This document shows positions 8,226 to 16,636 of a stretch of 64,000 nucleotides of DNA, piece after piece. The stretch comes from M3007 sp040397785. Its GTDB lineage: Bacteria; Bacteroidota; Bacteroidia; Chitinophagales; Saprospiraceae. The notes beneath the pieces were generated by a model. That model had not been told where the DNA came from. It did no database searches and worked only from the letters and a program-made list of their open reading frames with translations. The stretch covers positions 1 to 64,000 of the forward strand of contig JBBAVI010000016.1 of assembly GCA_040397785.1 (NCBI GenBank), written 5' to 3'. The stretch's first letter is position 1. Every line of letters starts with the position of its first letter. The position numbers and the translations under genes were made by a program.

Positions 8226-9347
8226 ATGGCATCAATTTTTAAAGGGATTCGATACACGCAAGATTTCCAAATTAGCAAAGCAGTGAAGGCTTGGATGATT
8301 GCGGGTTTGATTATGGTTTTTATGCAGGTCGTGATTGGGGGCATTACGCGCCTGACGGGAAGTGGCTTGAGCATTACAAAGTGGGAAATTGTGACAGGGA
8401 CAATTCCGCCCTTGAGTGCGGCTGCCTGGGAAGAGGCATTTGAATTGTACAAACAGACACCGCAGTACAAGCGCATCAATGCGGGTATGCTGTTGTCGGA
8501 ATTTAAGTTTATTTTCTTTTGGGAGTATTTCCATCGGTTGTGGGCGCGGCTCATGTTTTTCGTTTTCATCATTCCTTTTGGCTGGTTTTTGTACAAAGGC
8601 ATGTTTTCGCGTCGTTTGTTGCCGCGCATGGTGGTTGTTGTTTTGTTGGCTGGATTGGAAGGTTTCTTTGGGTGGATTATGGTCGCGAGTGGTTTGACCA
8701 AGCGTCCTTGGGTAAATGCGTACAACCTGACGTTGCATTTGACAATGGCTTTGATTATTTTCAGTTATTTGTTGTGGACAACCTTTATTGCCTACCAGCC
8801 CAAACCCGAAACGTACTCGAATAAACGCTATCATCAGTTTGGCACTGGATTGTTGTTGCTGACGTTTGTGCAATTGGCCTTGGGCGCGATGATGTCGGGC
8901 ACCAAAGCGGGCTTGTTTTTTCCGACCTGGCCGGACATTGGCGGTGCTTTTATTCCCGATGTATTGGTGGATGGGTCTAATTGGCAGTCAGTGCGGTTCA
9001 TTGAGTACGACACCCATCCGTTTATGCCAGCGCTTTTACACTTCTTACACCGCAATACGGCCTACTTGTTGAGTGTTTTAATTTTGTTCTTTGTGTACCG
9101 GGTGCAACGCCAGGCGGTTTCGCCTTTGTTTCGTCGAGCCAATTGGATCATGATAGGGGTATTGATCACGCAGGTGACATTGGGTATCGTGACCTTAATA
9201 AATTGCAAAGCAAAAATCCCGGTAGATTTAGGGGTAGCCCATCAGGCGGTTGCGGTTTTATTGTTAGGCATGGTATTATTTGTCAATTACCAGATGTCGA
9301 ACAAAAGTTATGAAACCACAGAATATGCGCGCAAATTGCACGATTGA
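8226..9347 (+). CDS. ctaA: Heme A synthase (COX15/CtaA family)
   Basis: A 373-residue polytopic membrane protein that oxidises the C8 methyl group of heme O to make heme A for cytochrome c oxidase. Several hydrophobic segments are evident. VVIGGITRLTGSGLSITKWE near residues 35-54 is the family signature; histidines in EYFHRLWAR, LHLTMAL, LLHFLHRNTAYL and VAHQAVAV match the heme-binding positions of the two four-helix halves. I chose MASIFKG at 8226 over the ATG at 8157 because the promoter element lies between them. Immediate neighbours are unrelated. Confidence 0.93.
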   Translation: MASIFKGIRYTQDFQISKAVKAWMIAGLIMVFMQVVIGGITRLTGSGLSITKWEIVTGTIPPLSAAAWEEAFELYKQTPQYKRINAGMLLSEFKFIFFWEYFHRLWARLMFFVFIIPFGWFLYKGMFSRRLLPRMVVVVLLAGLEGFFGWIMVASGLTKRPWVNAYNLTLHLTMALIIFSYLLWTTFIAYQPKPETYSNKRYHQFGTGLLLLTFVQLALGAMMSGTKAGLFFPTWPDIGGAFIPDVLVDGSNWQSVRFIEYDTHPFMPALLHFLHRNTAYLLSVLILFFVYRVQRQAVSPLFRRANWIMIGVLITQVTLGIVTLINCKAKIPVDLGVAHQAVAVLLLGMVLFVNYQMSNKSYETTEYARKLHD

Positions 9348-9423
9348 AATTAAGTAACAGTAAATGCGTCGGCTTTCCATATTGCATTTTGTAATTGAGG
9401 GGCCTGGATCAATTTTATTTTAC

Positions 9424-9431
9424 TACTTTTG
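9424..9431 (+). promoter_or_regulatory. -7 promoter element (TACTTTTG) of the alpha/beta hydrolase gene
   Basis: An exact TAnnTTTG match, 29 bases before the ATG at 9461 and downstream of the alternative ATG at 9395. Confidence 0.5.
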
Positions 9432-9460
9432 CCAACACTCCATCATTTTATCACAGGCGA

Positions 9461-10240
9461 ATGAACGTAGAGATTAAAGAAGAACAAGGTTTTCGGTACA
9501 TCGAATCGGGTACTAAAGGAGAAAACCTCATGCTGTTGCATGGTCTGTTTGGTGCGTTAAGCAACTTTGAAGGGATCATCAAGCATTTTTCAGATCGGTA
9601 CAATGTAGTCGTACCGATGCTGCCGATTTATGAGTTGCCTATTTTTGAAGTTTCGGTAATGGGTTTGGTTGAGTTTGTTACAAAGTTTGTAAATTATAAA
9701 GGTTACGATAAAGTACACCTACTGGGTAATTCGCTGGGAGGTCACGTCGCACAATTATACGCTTTGGCGCATCCTGAAAAAATTGCATCTGTTACTTTGA
9801 CGGGTAGTTCGGGCTTATTTGAAAGTGCCTTTGGTACGGCATTTCCGAAACGAGGCGATTACGAGTATATTAAAAAGAAAACGGCGGATACATTTTTCGA
9901 TCCAACAGTTGCCTCCAAGGAATTGGTAGACGAAGTATTTGGTATCGTGAACGATCGGAACAAAGCGATTCGGGTAGTGGCTACAGCCAAATCGGCGGTG
10001 CGTCATAACCTGGGCGATAAGTTGCACAACCTCAAAGCGCCTACTTTGCTCATTTGGGGAAAACAGGATAATGTGACACCGGCTTTTGTAGCTGAAAAAT
10101 TTAATGAACTTTTACCGAATGCTGAACTGCATTTTATTGATGAATGCGGCCACGCACCAATGATGGAGAAGCCTGCTGATTTTAATCGCTTGCTGGATCA
10201 ATTTTTAAAGCGGGTTATATCGGAACAAAAAGCGGTATAA
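9461..10240 (+). CDS. Alpha/beta hydrolase
   Basis: A 259-residue alpha/beta hydrolase of the MhpC/BphD-like type. The oxyanion region MLLHGLFG, nucleophile elbow GNSLGGHVAQL (Ser about 90), acid WGKQDNVTP and CGHAPMMEKP histidine complete a catalytic triad. There is no signal peptide, so it is probably cytoplasmic; the substrate is unknown. The start at 9461 (MNVEIKEEQGFRYIESG) is preferred over 9395 because a -7 element at 9424-9431 lies between the two ATGs. A strong terminator follows. Confidence 0.85.
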   Translation: MNVEIKEEQGFRYIESGTKGENLMLLHGLFGALSNFEGIIKHFSDRYNVVVPMLPIYELPIFEVSVMGLVEFVTKFVNYKGYDKVHLLGNSLGGHVAQLYALAHPEKIASVTLTGSSGLFESAFGTAFPKRGDYEYIKKKTADTFFDPTVASKELVDEVFGIVNDRNKAIRVVATAKSAVRHNLGDKLHNLKAPTLLIWGKQDNVTPAFVAEKFNELLPNAELHFIDECGHAPMMEKPADFNRLLDQFLKRVISEQKAV

Positions 10241-10246
10241 GGTTAC

Positions 10247-10278
10247 AAAAAGGGTGGATGTTGGGTCCGCCCTTTTTA
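10247..10278 (+). terminator. Intrinsic terminator after the alpha/beta hydrolase gene
   Basis: AAAAAGGGTGGA pairs with TCCGCCCTTTTT (one G-T pair) around a 7-base loop and is followed by a T run, 7 bases after the stop codon. Confidence 0.75.
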
Positions 10279-10314
10279 TTGATTATTTTTGTAAGTATAT
10301 TGTTACAATAAAGG

Positions 10315-10550
10315 CCACGGAGTTACGCAGAGGTATAGAGGGGCACGGAGAAACAAGGTGTCATGGAAAAAAAGGGTGCCACAGAGTTACGCGGAGGTAC
10401 GGAGGGGCACGGAGAAAATTAAAAAAATCCGGTAGATTAAACCTTCATTTTCTTCATAGAACCTCTTTTTTTCGCGTAACTCGTACCTCTGTGTAAGGCT
10501 TTGGTCCCCTTTTTCTCCGTGCCCCTCCGTACCTCCGCGTAACTCCGTGG
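10315..10550. repeat. REP-like repeat cluster (two direct copies, one inverted, one partial)
   Basis: A 38-base unit containing GAGTTACGC and GGGGCACGGAGAA occurs at 10315-10352 and 10379-10416. An inverted copy at 10513-10550 is 37/38 identical to the second. A degenerate inverted copy lies at about 10471-10498. Copies two and three can form a long hairpin. The unit resembles the 'CCACGGAGTTAC' intergenic repeats scattered in many Bacteroidota genomes. The region has no gene and lies between two converging genes. Confidence 0.75.
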
Positions 10551-10583
10551 AATCCTTTTTTTTCGCGGAACCTCCTTTTTCTA

Positions 10584-10599
10584 TGTTCCACGTGGAACA
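10584..10599. promoter_or_regulatory. parS site (perfect palindrome TGTTCCACGTGGAACA)
   Basis: A perfect 16-bp palindrome identical to the parS form known from Pseudomonas and matching the general ParB consensus TGTTnCACGTGnAACA. It lies immediately 3' of the thrC stop codon, in non-coding DNA. ParB binding to such sites organises the origin region for segregation. Confidence 0.75.
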
Positions 10600-10600
10600 A

Positions 10601-11908
10601 TTAATAGTGCTCCAGCAACCACGATTTGAATACTTCAAAGTCGGGTTCCATTAAGATGCTATGTTTTTCTTTTTCTTCCAGGCTTTTCAGTGCTTCAGGA
10701 ATCGTTATTTTTTCTTGGAGTATCTCTTCAACATCTTCTATGAATTTTGCGGGATGAGCCGTTTCTAAAAGTATACCGGCTGTGTCTGGATAAAGTTCAA
10801 GGTATTCGGCCATGCCAAGATATGCCACGGCGCCATGCGGATCCAACGTATAATTGTATTCTTTTTGGACACTGCGCATGGCATCAGCAGTTTCTTCGTC
10901 TGTGAAATAGAAGCCCTTGATTTCCTCTTGCATAATGTTCCACGTGGAACTATACAGATTATTCATTCGGGCAAAGTTGGATGGATTTCCTACGTCCATT
11001 GCATTGGATATAGTGCGCTCTGAACTACGCGGTTGGTATTTTCCTGTGGTCAAGTATTCTGGCACTACATTGTTGATGTTTGTGGCGGCTATTAAATGCT
11101 GGATGGGTAAACCCATTCGTTTGGCTAAAATACCTGCGGTTAAGTTGCCGAAGTTTCCTGATGGTATAATAAAAGAAATCGGTGTGTTGGGTGTGTCTTG
11201 GATTACTTGTTTGTATGCTTCGAAGTAGTAAAAAGACTGCGGGATCAATCGGGCGATATTGATGCTGTTGGCTGAACTAAGGCGGATGTTATCTCGGGTT
11301 CGAGCATCTAAAAAGGCTTGTTTTACTAAAGCCTGGCAGTCGTCAAAAGTGCCGTTTACTTCTAAAGCCTGAATATTGTGTCCGAGGGTAGTGAGTTGTT
11401 TTTCCTGAATTGGACTCACTTTGCCGCTGGGGTACAGGATGACTACTTTGATGCCGGGGGTTTGGTAAAATCCAGCTGCGACGGCTCCACCTGTATCGCC
11501 TGAAGTTGCAACAAGGATTACCAGTTCTTTGGTTTCTGAACGGTTGAAGTACGACATGGTTTCGGCCATGAAGCGTGCGCCAAAGTCTTTGAAGGCCAAA
11601 GATGGTCCGTGGAATAGTTCGAGGATGTATTGGTGTGCGGTGAGTTTTATAACAGGGGCCGGAAAGTTGATGGCGCGTGTAATGATATTATGAAGGTCTG
11701 TTTCCGGAACTGCGCCTTGTAGTATGGTGTTGGCTACCGTAAAGGCTATTTCGGGAAATGTATAGTTGGGTAGGTTTTGTATAAAGGACTCGGATAGTTT
11801 GGGGATAAGGTAAGGCATAAAGAGTCCGTTGTCGTCGGGCAATCCTTTGAATAAGGCTTCTTTAAAATCGACCCGCAGCTCGGGGTTGTTGGTGCTGTAT
11901 AGTTGCAT
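10601..11908 (-). CDS. thrC: Threonine synthase
   Basis: A 435-residue PLP enzyme converting O-phosphohomoserine to threonine. The N-terminal MQLYSTNNPELRVDFKEAL, the cofactor-lysine segment GPSLAFKDFGARFM (Lys about 108) and TSGDTGGAVAAGF phosphate loop are family hallmarks; length fits the longer bacterial/fungal type. The start is 21 bases downstream of the ompA-like gene's stop on the same strand, so the two may be co-transcribed. A parS-like site (10936-10951) lies within the coding sequence, spelling S-T-W-N, and a perfect one abuts the stop. Confidence 0.93.
   Translation of the reverse strand: MQLYSTNNPELRVDFKEALFKGLPDDNGLFMPYLIPKLSESFIQNLPNYTFPEIAFTVANTILQGAVPETDLHNIITRAINFPAPVIKLTAHQYILELFHGPSLAFKDFGARFMAETMSYFNRSETKELVILVATSGDTGGAVAAGFYQTPGIKVVILYPSGKVSPIQEKQLTTLGHNIQALEVNGTFDDCQALVKQAFLDARTRDNIRLSSANSINIARLIPQSFYYFEAYKQVIQDTPNTPISFIIPSGNFGNLTAGILAKRMGLPIQHLIAATNINNVVPEYLTTGKYQPRSSERTISNAMDVGNPSNFARMNNLYSSTWNIMQEEIKGFYFTDEETADAMRSVQKEYNYTLDPHGAVAYLGMAEYLELYPDTAGILLETAHPAKFIEDVEEILQEKITIPEALKSLEEKEKHSILMEPDFEVFKSWLLEHY
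10936..10951. promoter_or_regulatory. parS-like site within thrC (15/16 match)
   Basis: TGTTCCACGTGGAACT differs from the perfect site 350 bases away only at the last base. Paired parS sites this close together are a usual feature of segregation centres. Confidence 0.65.
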
Positions 11909-11929
11909 GGTGTCGTAGTTTATGTGCGT

Positions 11930-13648
11930 TTAAAGTTTTAGGATGCGTACTTCTACCCTTCTATTGAGGGCGCGTTCTGCCTCTTCGCTTCCGGTGCTGA
12001 TGGGATAATCGGGGCCGAATCCTGCGGTTTCAATCCGTTCGGAGATAAAGCCTTTTTCTGTCAAGTATTTTTTAACCGCTTCGGCACGGGCTCGGGAGAG
12101 TTTAATTAACTCCTCTTTATTGCCCTGGTTGTCGGTGTGTCCTTCAATGCGGATATGCAAGTTTGGGTTTTCCTGGAGCAACGCACTCAATCGACCAAGT
12201 TCATCAAAGGATGCTGGCAGGATAATGGCTTTGGATTGTTGGAAATAAATGGCCTTTAGTTCGATGGTCTTGTTCACAACAAGGGGTTCATCAAAAGGGG
12301 AAGGTGGCGTTATTTCAGGTTTGGGTGTCTCTTTAATCGGGGTGGGTTTGATCGATGGAATGGGTATTGCGCTGGAATCAAGCGGCTCGATGAAGAGTTC
12401 TATTTCCTGCTCGCGGAAGTAATAATAGTCGCGTCGGAATTCAATCGGGTTGTTAATGCCTATAAATCCATCTTTTAAAGCAGTCAAATCAACCTGAATG
12501 CCCTTTGGTATTTTGAGACTAAAGTATCCATCCGCCGAAGCAATGGTGTTTTGCGGATTGCCTTCGCTGTCGTATTGTACCTGTACATTGGTTACAAGTA
12601 CTTTGGTTTTGCTGTTCAGAATGCGGCCATTAACGATCATTTCTGTGGGTTGGGGTGGTGCGATTTTGACCCGGTAGATATCGCTGCTGCCATCCCGCTT
12701 GGAGGTAAAATACAGATAGCCCGAAGTCATATTGAAATAGGGCTGGCTTTCGTCGTACTTCGAGTTGATCGGTTCGGTAAGTCGGATAGGTTCCGACCAG
12801 TTGGTCCATGTTTCATCCTGGCGTTTAGACATGAAAATATCGTTGCCTCCAGTAGTATTCCACCTGTTTGAAGAAAAGAAAAGGGTAGTGTGGTCTTCCG
12901 AAAGAAAGGGGGTTGTTTCTCTTTTGTCAGAATTAATGGTTGATCCCATGTGCGTAGGGGCGCTCCATTGGTTATTTCCGGTCTTGAAACATACGTATAA
13001 GTCCATGCCTTTTGAATCAAACCGGGTGGCAGAAAGGATCAGGATTTTACCATCAAAACTCATGGTAAGACTCACATCGGAGGTAATGGTGTAATAATCC
13101 TTGATCGTGACCGGTTCGGGGAAGTCCCAAAGGGTATCTTTTTTTTGGCGTATCAGTGAAAAGCCGCGTTCCATATCCCCATTAATTTTGAATTGATTAA
13201 TGATATAAAACGCATTTGGGTCGGGTGTAATCGCAACCAGGCTATTGGGTAAGGCATTGTTTATTGGATATCCGGGATGAGAAATGCGGGGGGCTTGGGT
13301 TGAATCGGATATGTCTGCGATCCAAACATCCTGGTTAAATCCCGTCGATACAGGATTTGAAACGGGGTATCCTGCAATCTGGGAATACGCATCGGCCAGG
13401 ATATTCAGGTACACATCTGGTTTTTCTCCGGATTGGTCGGTGCTGTCGAGCAATAAAATTCGATTAAAATCGGGGTAAGCAACCCGGGTAAAGTACAGCG
13501 TTTTGCCATCCCTACTTGGAACAGGCGATATTTCATCGTAGGAAGAGTTAATGTTGGGAGGCATTTTTTCTACGATAAACCCCTGGGAGTGTCCCAATGG
13601 GAGATTTAGGAAGAAGGGGAAAATGCATGTAAAGATGGAACGAAGCAT
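11930..13648 (-). CDS. OmpA-family protein with PD40 beta-propeller
   Basis: 572 residues from the ATG at 13648. A signal peptide (MLRSIFTCIFPFFLNLPLGHSQ) is followed by PD40/TolB-like repeats (about 25-330; motifs such as SRDGKTLYFT, SEDHTTLFFSSNR, YLYFTSKRDGSSDIYRV). A short carboxypeptidase-regulatory-like domain (about 340-400) and a C-terminal OmpA domain (about 460-572; EGHTDNQGNKEELIKLSRAR) follow; the OmpA domain binds peptidoglycan. The architecture recalls PorE-type T9SS envelope proteins but lacks the TPR part. A longer in-frame start at 13765 would precede the promoter element at 13679-13672 and has no signal peptide at its N-terminus. Confidence 0.85.
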   Translation of the reverse strand: MLRSIFTCIFPFFLNLPLGHSQGFIVEKMPPNINSSYDEISPVPSRDGKTLYFTRVAYPDFNRILLLDSTDQSGEKPDVYLNILADAYSQIAGYPVSNPVSTGFNQDVWIADISDSTQAPRISHPGYPINNALPNSLVAITPDPNAFYIINQFKINGDMERGFSLIRQKKDTLWDFPEPVTIKDYYTITSDVSLTMSFDGKILILSATRFDSKGMDLYVCFKTGNNQWSAPTHMGSTINSDKRETTPFLSEDHTTLFFSSNRWNTTGGNDIFMSKRQDETWTNWSEPIRLTEPINSKYDESQPYFNMTSGYLYFTSKRDGSSDIYRVKIAPPQPTEMIVNGRILNSKTKVLVTNVQVQYDSEGNPQNTIASADGYFSLKIPKGIQVDLTALKDGFIGINNPIEFRRDYYYFREQEIELFIEPLDSSAIPIPSIKPTPIKETPKPEITPPSPFDEPLVVNKTIELKAIYFQQSKAIILPASFDELGRLSALLQENPNLHIRIEGHTDNQGNKEELIKLSRARAEAVKKYLTEKGFISERIETAGFGPDYPISTGSEEAERALNRRVEVRILKL

Positions 13649-13671
13649 AGCAGGTAAACAGTTTTTATCGG

Positions 13672-13679
13672 CAAAAATA
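13672..13679 (-). promoter_or_regulatory. -7 promoter element (TATTTTTG) of the ompA-like gene
   Basis: An exact TAnnTTTG match, 23 bases before the chosen ATG, with TTGG 17 bases upstream as a possible -33 element. Confidence 0.5.
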
Positions 13680-13715
13680 AGGGATGGTGATTGGGACCAA
13701 CGTATTTGAGTGGTA

Positions 13716-13752
13716 TGAAAAAAGGGATCTCGTGGTGTAACAAGATCCCTTC
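13716..13752 (-). terminator. Intrinsic terminator downstream of the thiolase gene
   Basis: AAGGGATCT/AGATCCCTT (13722-13730 with 13743-13751), a 9-bp stem followed on the minus strand by a U run. It ends thiolase transcription before the ompA-like gene's promoter. Confidence 0.75.
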
Positions 13753-13780
13753 TGCGTTGGTGCATGGTACAAAAAACAAA

Positions 13781-14953
13781 TTAATTCAGGCGTTCATAAA
13801 TGCCCGCAATACCTTGTCCGCCGCCAACACAAGCCGTAACAAGACCGTATTTTTTATTCTGACGACGCAGTTCGTTGAAGAGTTGGACCGATAGTTTTGC
13901 CCCGGTACAGCCCAATGGATGGCCCAAAGCAATGGCGCCACCATTCACATTGACTACATCTGGATTCAATCCGGTTTCACGAATTACGGCCAAAGCCTGT
14001 GCTGCAAAGGCTTCGTTGAGTTCTACGAGGTCAATATCACCCAATTTCATACCTGCTTGTTTGAGTGCTTTTGGGATGGCAGCACAGGGACCAATGCCCA
14101 TGTGGATGGGTTCAACCCCCGCTACGGAGCATGCGGCCAAACGTGCAACCGGTTCCAATCCAAGTGCTTTCATAAGTTCTTCTGACATTACCAATACGAA
14201 AGCAGCGCCATCGCTGGTTTGTGAAGCATTACCTGCCGTAACGGTTCCACCCACCGCAAAGGCAGGTTTTAGTTTGCCTAAACCTTCCAAAGAAGTTTCC
14301 CGGCGCACCCCTTCGTCGGTGTCAACGATCATTTCACGTTCCTTGCGTTTGTCGTTTTCTACCCATATTTCTTTCACTTTAACGGGTACGACCTCTTCTT
14401 TGAACAAACCAAGGTCAATGGCACGGGCTGCTTTTTGATGGGAAGCAAGTGAAAAAGCATCTTGATCTTCCCGGGTGATATGCCATTTATTCGCTACTGC
14501 TTCGGCCGTTAGTCCCATGCCGACCACATAATCGGGGGTATTGGCAGCAACATTATAATTGGGGGCCAGTTTGTATCCGGTCATAGGAATCAGCGACATA
14601 CTTTCGGTACCGCCTGCTACATAGCAATGGCCCATGCCCGCTTTGATTTTTGCTACGGCGATGGAGATGGTTTCCAGACCGGAAGCGCAATAACGATTGA
14701 CCGTCATGCCAGGTACGTCTTTACCTAAGGCGCGCAGGCTGATTTGACGACCGATTTGCAGGCCTTGTTCACCTTCTGGATTGGCGCAACCTACAATTAC
14801 ATCATCCACCAATTTGGGATCTAATTGTGGAACCGATGCCATAAGGTGTTGGATAACGTCAATAGCGAGGTCATCCGGGCGATAGCTTTTAAAGCTCCCT
14901 TTTGAAGCTTTGCCGACGGCAGAGCGAAAACCATTTATAATGTATGCTTCCAT
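13781..14953 (-). CDS. Acetyl-CoA C-acyltransferase (thiolase)
   Basis: A 390-residue thiolase of the FadA/3-ketoacyl-CoA type. The acyl-accepting cysteine lies in VNRYCASGLE (Cys89), and the active-site GHPLGCTG (His345) and ACVGGGQG (Cys375) motifs are intact. It cleaves 3-ketoacyl-CoA in beta-oxidation or, in reverse, condenses acetyl-CoA; the direction cannot be told from sequence. No other beta-oxidation gene is adjacent. An excellent -7 element (TACCTTTG) lies upstream and a terminator downstream, so it is probably monocistronic. Confidence 0.92.
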   Translation of the reverse strand: MEAYIINGFRSAVGKASKGSFKSYRPDDLAIDVIQHLMASVPQLDPKLVDDVIVGCANPEGEQGLQIGRQISLRALGKDVPGMTVNRYCASGLETISIAVAKIKAGMGHCYVAGGTESMSLIPMTGYKLAPNYNVAANTPDYVVGMGLTAEAVANKWHITREDQDAFSLASHQKAARAIDLGLFKEEVVPVKVKEIWVENDKRKEREMIVDTDEGVRRETSLEGLGKLKPAFAVGGTVTAGNASQTSDGAAFVLVMSEELMKALGLEPVARLAACSVAGVEPIHMGIGPCAAIPKALKQAGMKLGDIDLVELNEAFAAQALAVIRETGLNPDVVNVNGGAIALGHPLGCTGAKLSVQLFNELRRQNKKYGLVTACVGGGQGIAGIYERLN

Positions 14954-14994
14954 GTTAAAGCTTTAATTTTGGCTGTGATGAAAAAAAGGTTTGC

Positions 14995-15003
14995 ACAAAG
15001 GTA
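14995..15003 (-). promoter_or_regulatory. -7 promoter element (TACCTTTG) of the thiolase gene
   Basis: TAnnTTTG match about 42 bases upstream of the thiolase ATG. Confidence 0.5.
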
Positions 15004-15112
15004 AAATCCCCCGATTTTTGAAGCGAATTTCTTTTGAATAAATCGCATTTTTTTTCACAATTCCTGCATATTTATCCTGCCTTACCGTTCTTTTATTCTA
15101 TATTAAACTACC

Positions 15113-16636
15113 ATGCATAAAATAAGTTGTGTTGCCCGTCCCTGGATTTTTTTCGTCCTAAGTTTTTTCACGTGGAACATAGGTCTTCATGCACAGGAGG
15201 CTTTGATTTCGGATGGGCTTTCCATTCGAAGTGATTATGGTTATGAGATTATTGGCCGGTTCAATGATCGGGTTTTGTTGTTTCGGGATAAGTATGACGA
15301 CTTTGAAGTGCAGGCTTATGATGGTCAAATGCGGTTTTCATGGAATAAAAAGTTGGAGGATTTGGGCCGAAGCGGTATTCAAATCCTGACTGTATTGGGT
15401 GGTAAAAATAGTTTTTCGGTGGTATATAAACAGCGCAAACGGGGACATACGTATTTGCGGATCCACAAATACGACCCGGGGGCAAATATGATCGACAGTA
15501 TGACCATTAAGGATTATGGGGAAAATGTGTTTACCCCGCCCATGTTGGAACTGGAAAAAAGTGATGATCGCAATTGCGTTGTGGTATATGATGTTGCACA
15601 GCAGGGACGTATGAACATGGTATGTTTTCGATTAGATAAAATGACTATGCTTTGGGATCGGACACTGACCAATGATGTGGCTATCTTGAATAGCATGAAA
15701 AATGATAAATCGGTCATTGTGTGGGATAAGCCCGGTGGTTTTGAATCAGACTATTTCGATAGTCCCGTTGTTTTTACCGTAGGCAATATGGGGGATTTGT
15801 TTTTTACAACAGAATTGAACAATCGGAAAGGCAAAATGGAAAGCCACGTTTTTTCTGTTTTACACATCAACAGTGCCAGTAGCCAGATTACCCAAATACC
15901 CGTGCCTGATTTTTTAACTACTGCGGTAAAATTTAGCGTCGATAATTTGAACCAGCAATTTATTATCGCTGGTCTTTATACCGATAAAAACAGAGAACGC
16001 TCGAAAGGGGTGTTTTATACATCCCTTGGGTATCAGCACAGCTACTTTTTTAAAATGCACTTTGAGCCATTTGACGACAAGTTTATTTCTATACTTCGTC
16101 AAAAAGATGGGGTAGAAGACAATAAAGGGATCGAAGATGCAACGGTTACGCAATTGGTATTGCGGCAGGATGGTGGGGTTTTGTTGTTTGCGGAGCGCTT
16201 TCACGAAATACAGCGCGGTGCTTCGGCAGGACGCGGGTTTTGGCGCGATGGTATGCGGATGGTGGTTGATTATTACTTCGATGATACGTTTGTCATTGCC
16301 ATACAACCAGACGGTAAACCGCAATGGAAAACCGTGTTGCATAAAAAACAATACTCACAAGACGACGAAGGGACCTTTTCTTCCTTTTTTGTGATGCTCA
16401 ATCCCGATAAGTTGCGTATACTTTTCAACGATGAAATTAAGTATGAAAATACCTGTAGCGAGTATCTGATCTCTCCTCTAGGCGATTTTGATCGGAATAG
16501 TTTGCTGAACACCATGGGGCAGGGCCTGCGTTTGCGTTTTCGGGATGCGTTGCAAATCAGTCCGACCGAATGTTTGATTCCTTCTGAATTTCGGAATAAA
16601 TTAAAGTTAGTGTTGTTGCAGTACAATACCCTCTAG
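15113..16636 (+). CDS. Exported protein of unknown function
   Basis: 507 residues with an N-terminal signal peptide ending near GLHAQ, so the protein is exported. The remainder has alternating short strands and aromatic-rich repeats (for example YEIIGRFNDRVLLFRDKYDDFEVQAYD), consistent with a beta-propeller-like fold, but I recognise no family. No T9SS sorting domain, lipobox or catalytic motif is visible. A parS-like site lies in the signal-peptide codons. The TAG stop shares the bases CTAG with the stop of the converging downstream gene. Confidence 0.75.
   Translation: MHKISCVARPWIFFVLSFFTWNIGLHAQEALISDGLSIRSDYGYEIIGRFNDRVLLFRDKYDDFEVQAYDGQMRFSWNKKLEDLGRSGIQILTVLGGKNSFSVVYKQRKRGHTYLRIHKYDPGANMIDSMTIKDYGENVFTPPMLELEKSDDRNCVVVYDVAQQGRMNMVCFRLDKMTMLWDRTLTNDVAILNSMKNDKSVIVWDKPGGFESDYFDSPVVFTVGNMGDLFFTTELNNRKGKMESHVFSVLHINSASSQITQIPVPDFLTTAVKFSVDNLNQQFIIAGLYTDKNRERSKGVFYTSLGYQHSYFFKMHFEPFDDKFISILRQKDGVEDNKGIEDATVTQLVLRQDGGVLLFAERFHEIQRGASAGRGFWRDGMRMVVDYYFDDTFVIAIQPDGKPQWKTVLHKKQYSQDDEGTFSSFFVMLNPDKLRILFNDEIKYENTCSEYLISPLGDFDRNSLLNTMGQGLRLRFRDALQISPTECLIPSEFRNKLKLVLLQYNTL
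15164..15179. promoter_or_regulatory. Weaker parS-like site
   Basis: TTTTTCACGTGGAACA has one perfect half site (GTGGAACA). The other half differs by one base from the TGTTTCAC half of the consensus. It is inside a coding sequence, so chance is possible. Confidence 0.4.
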
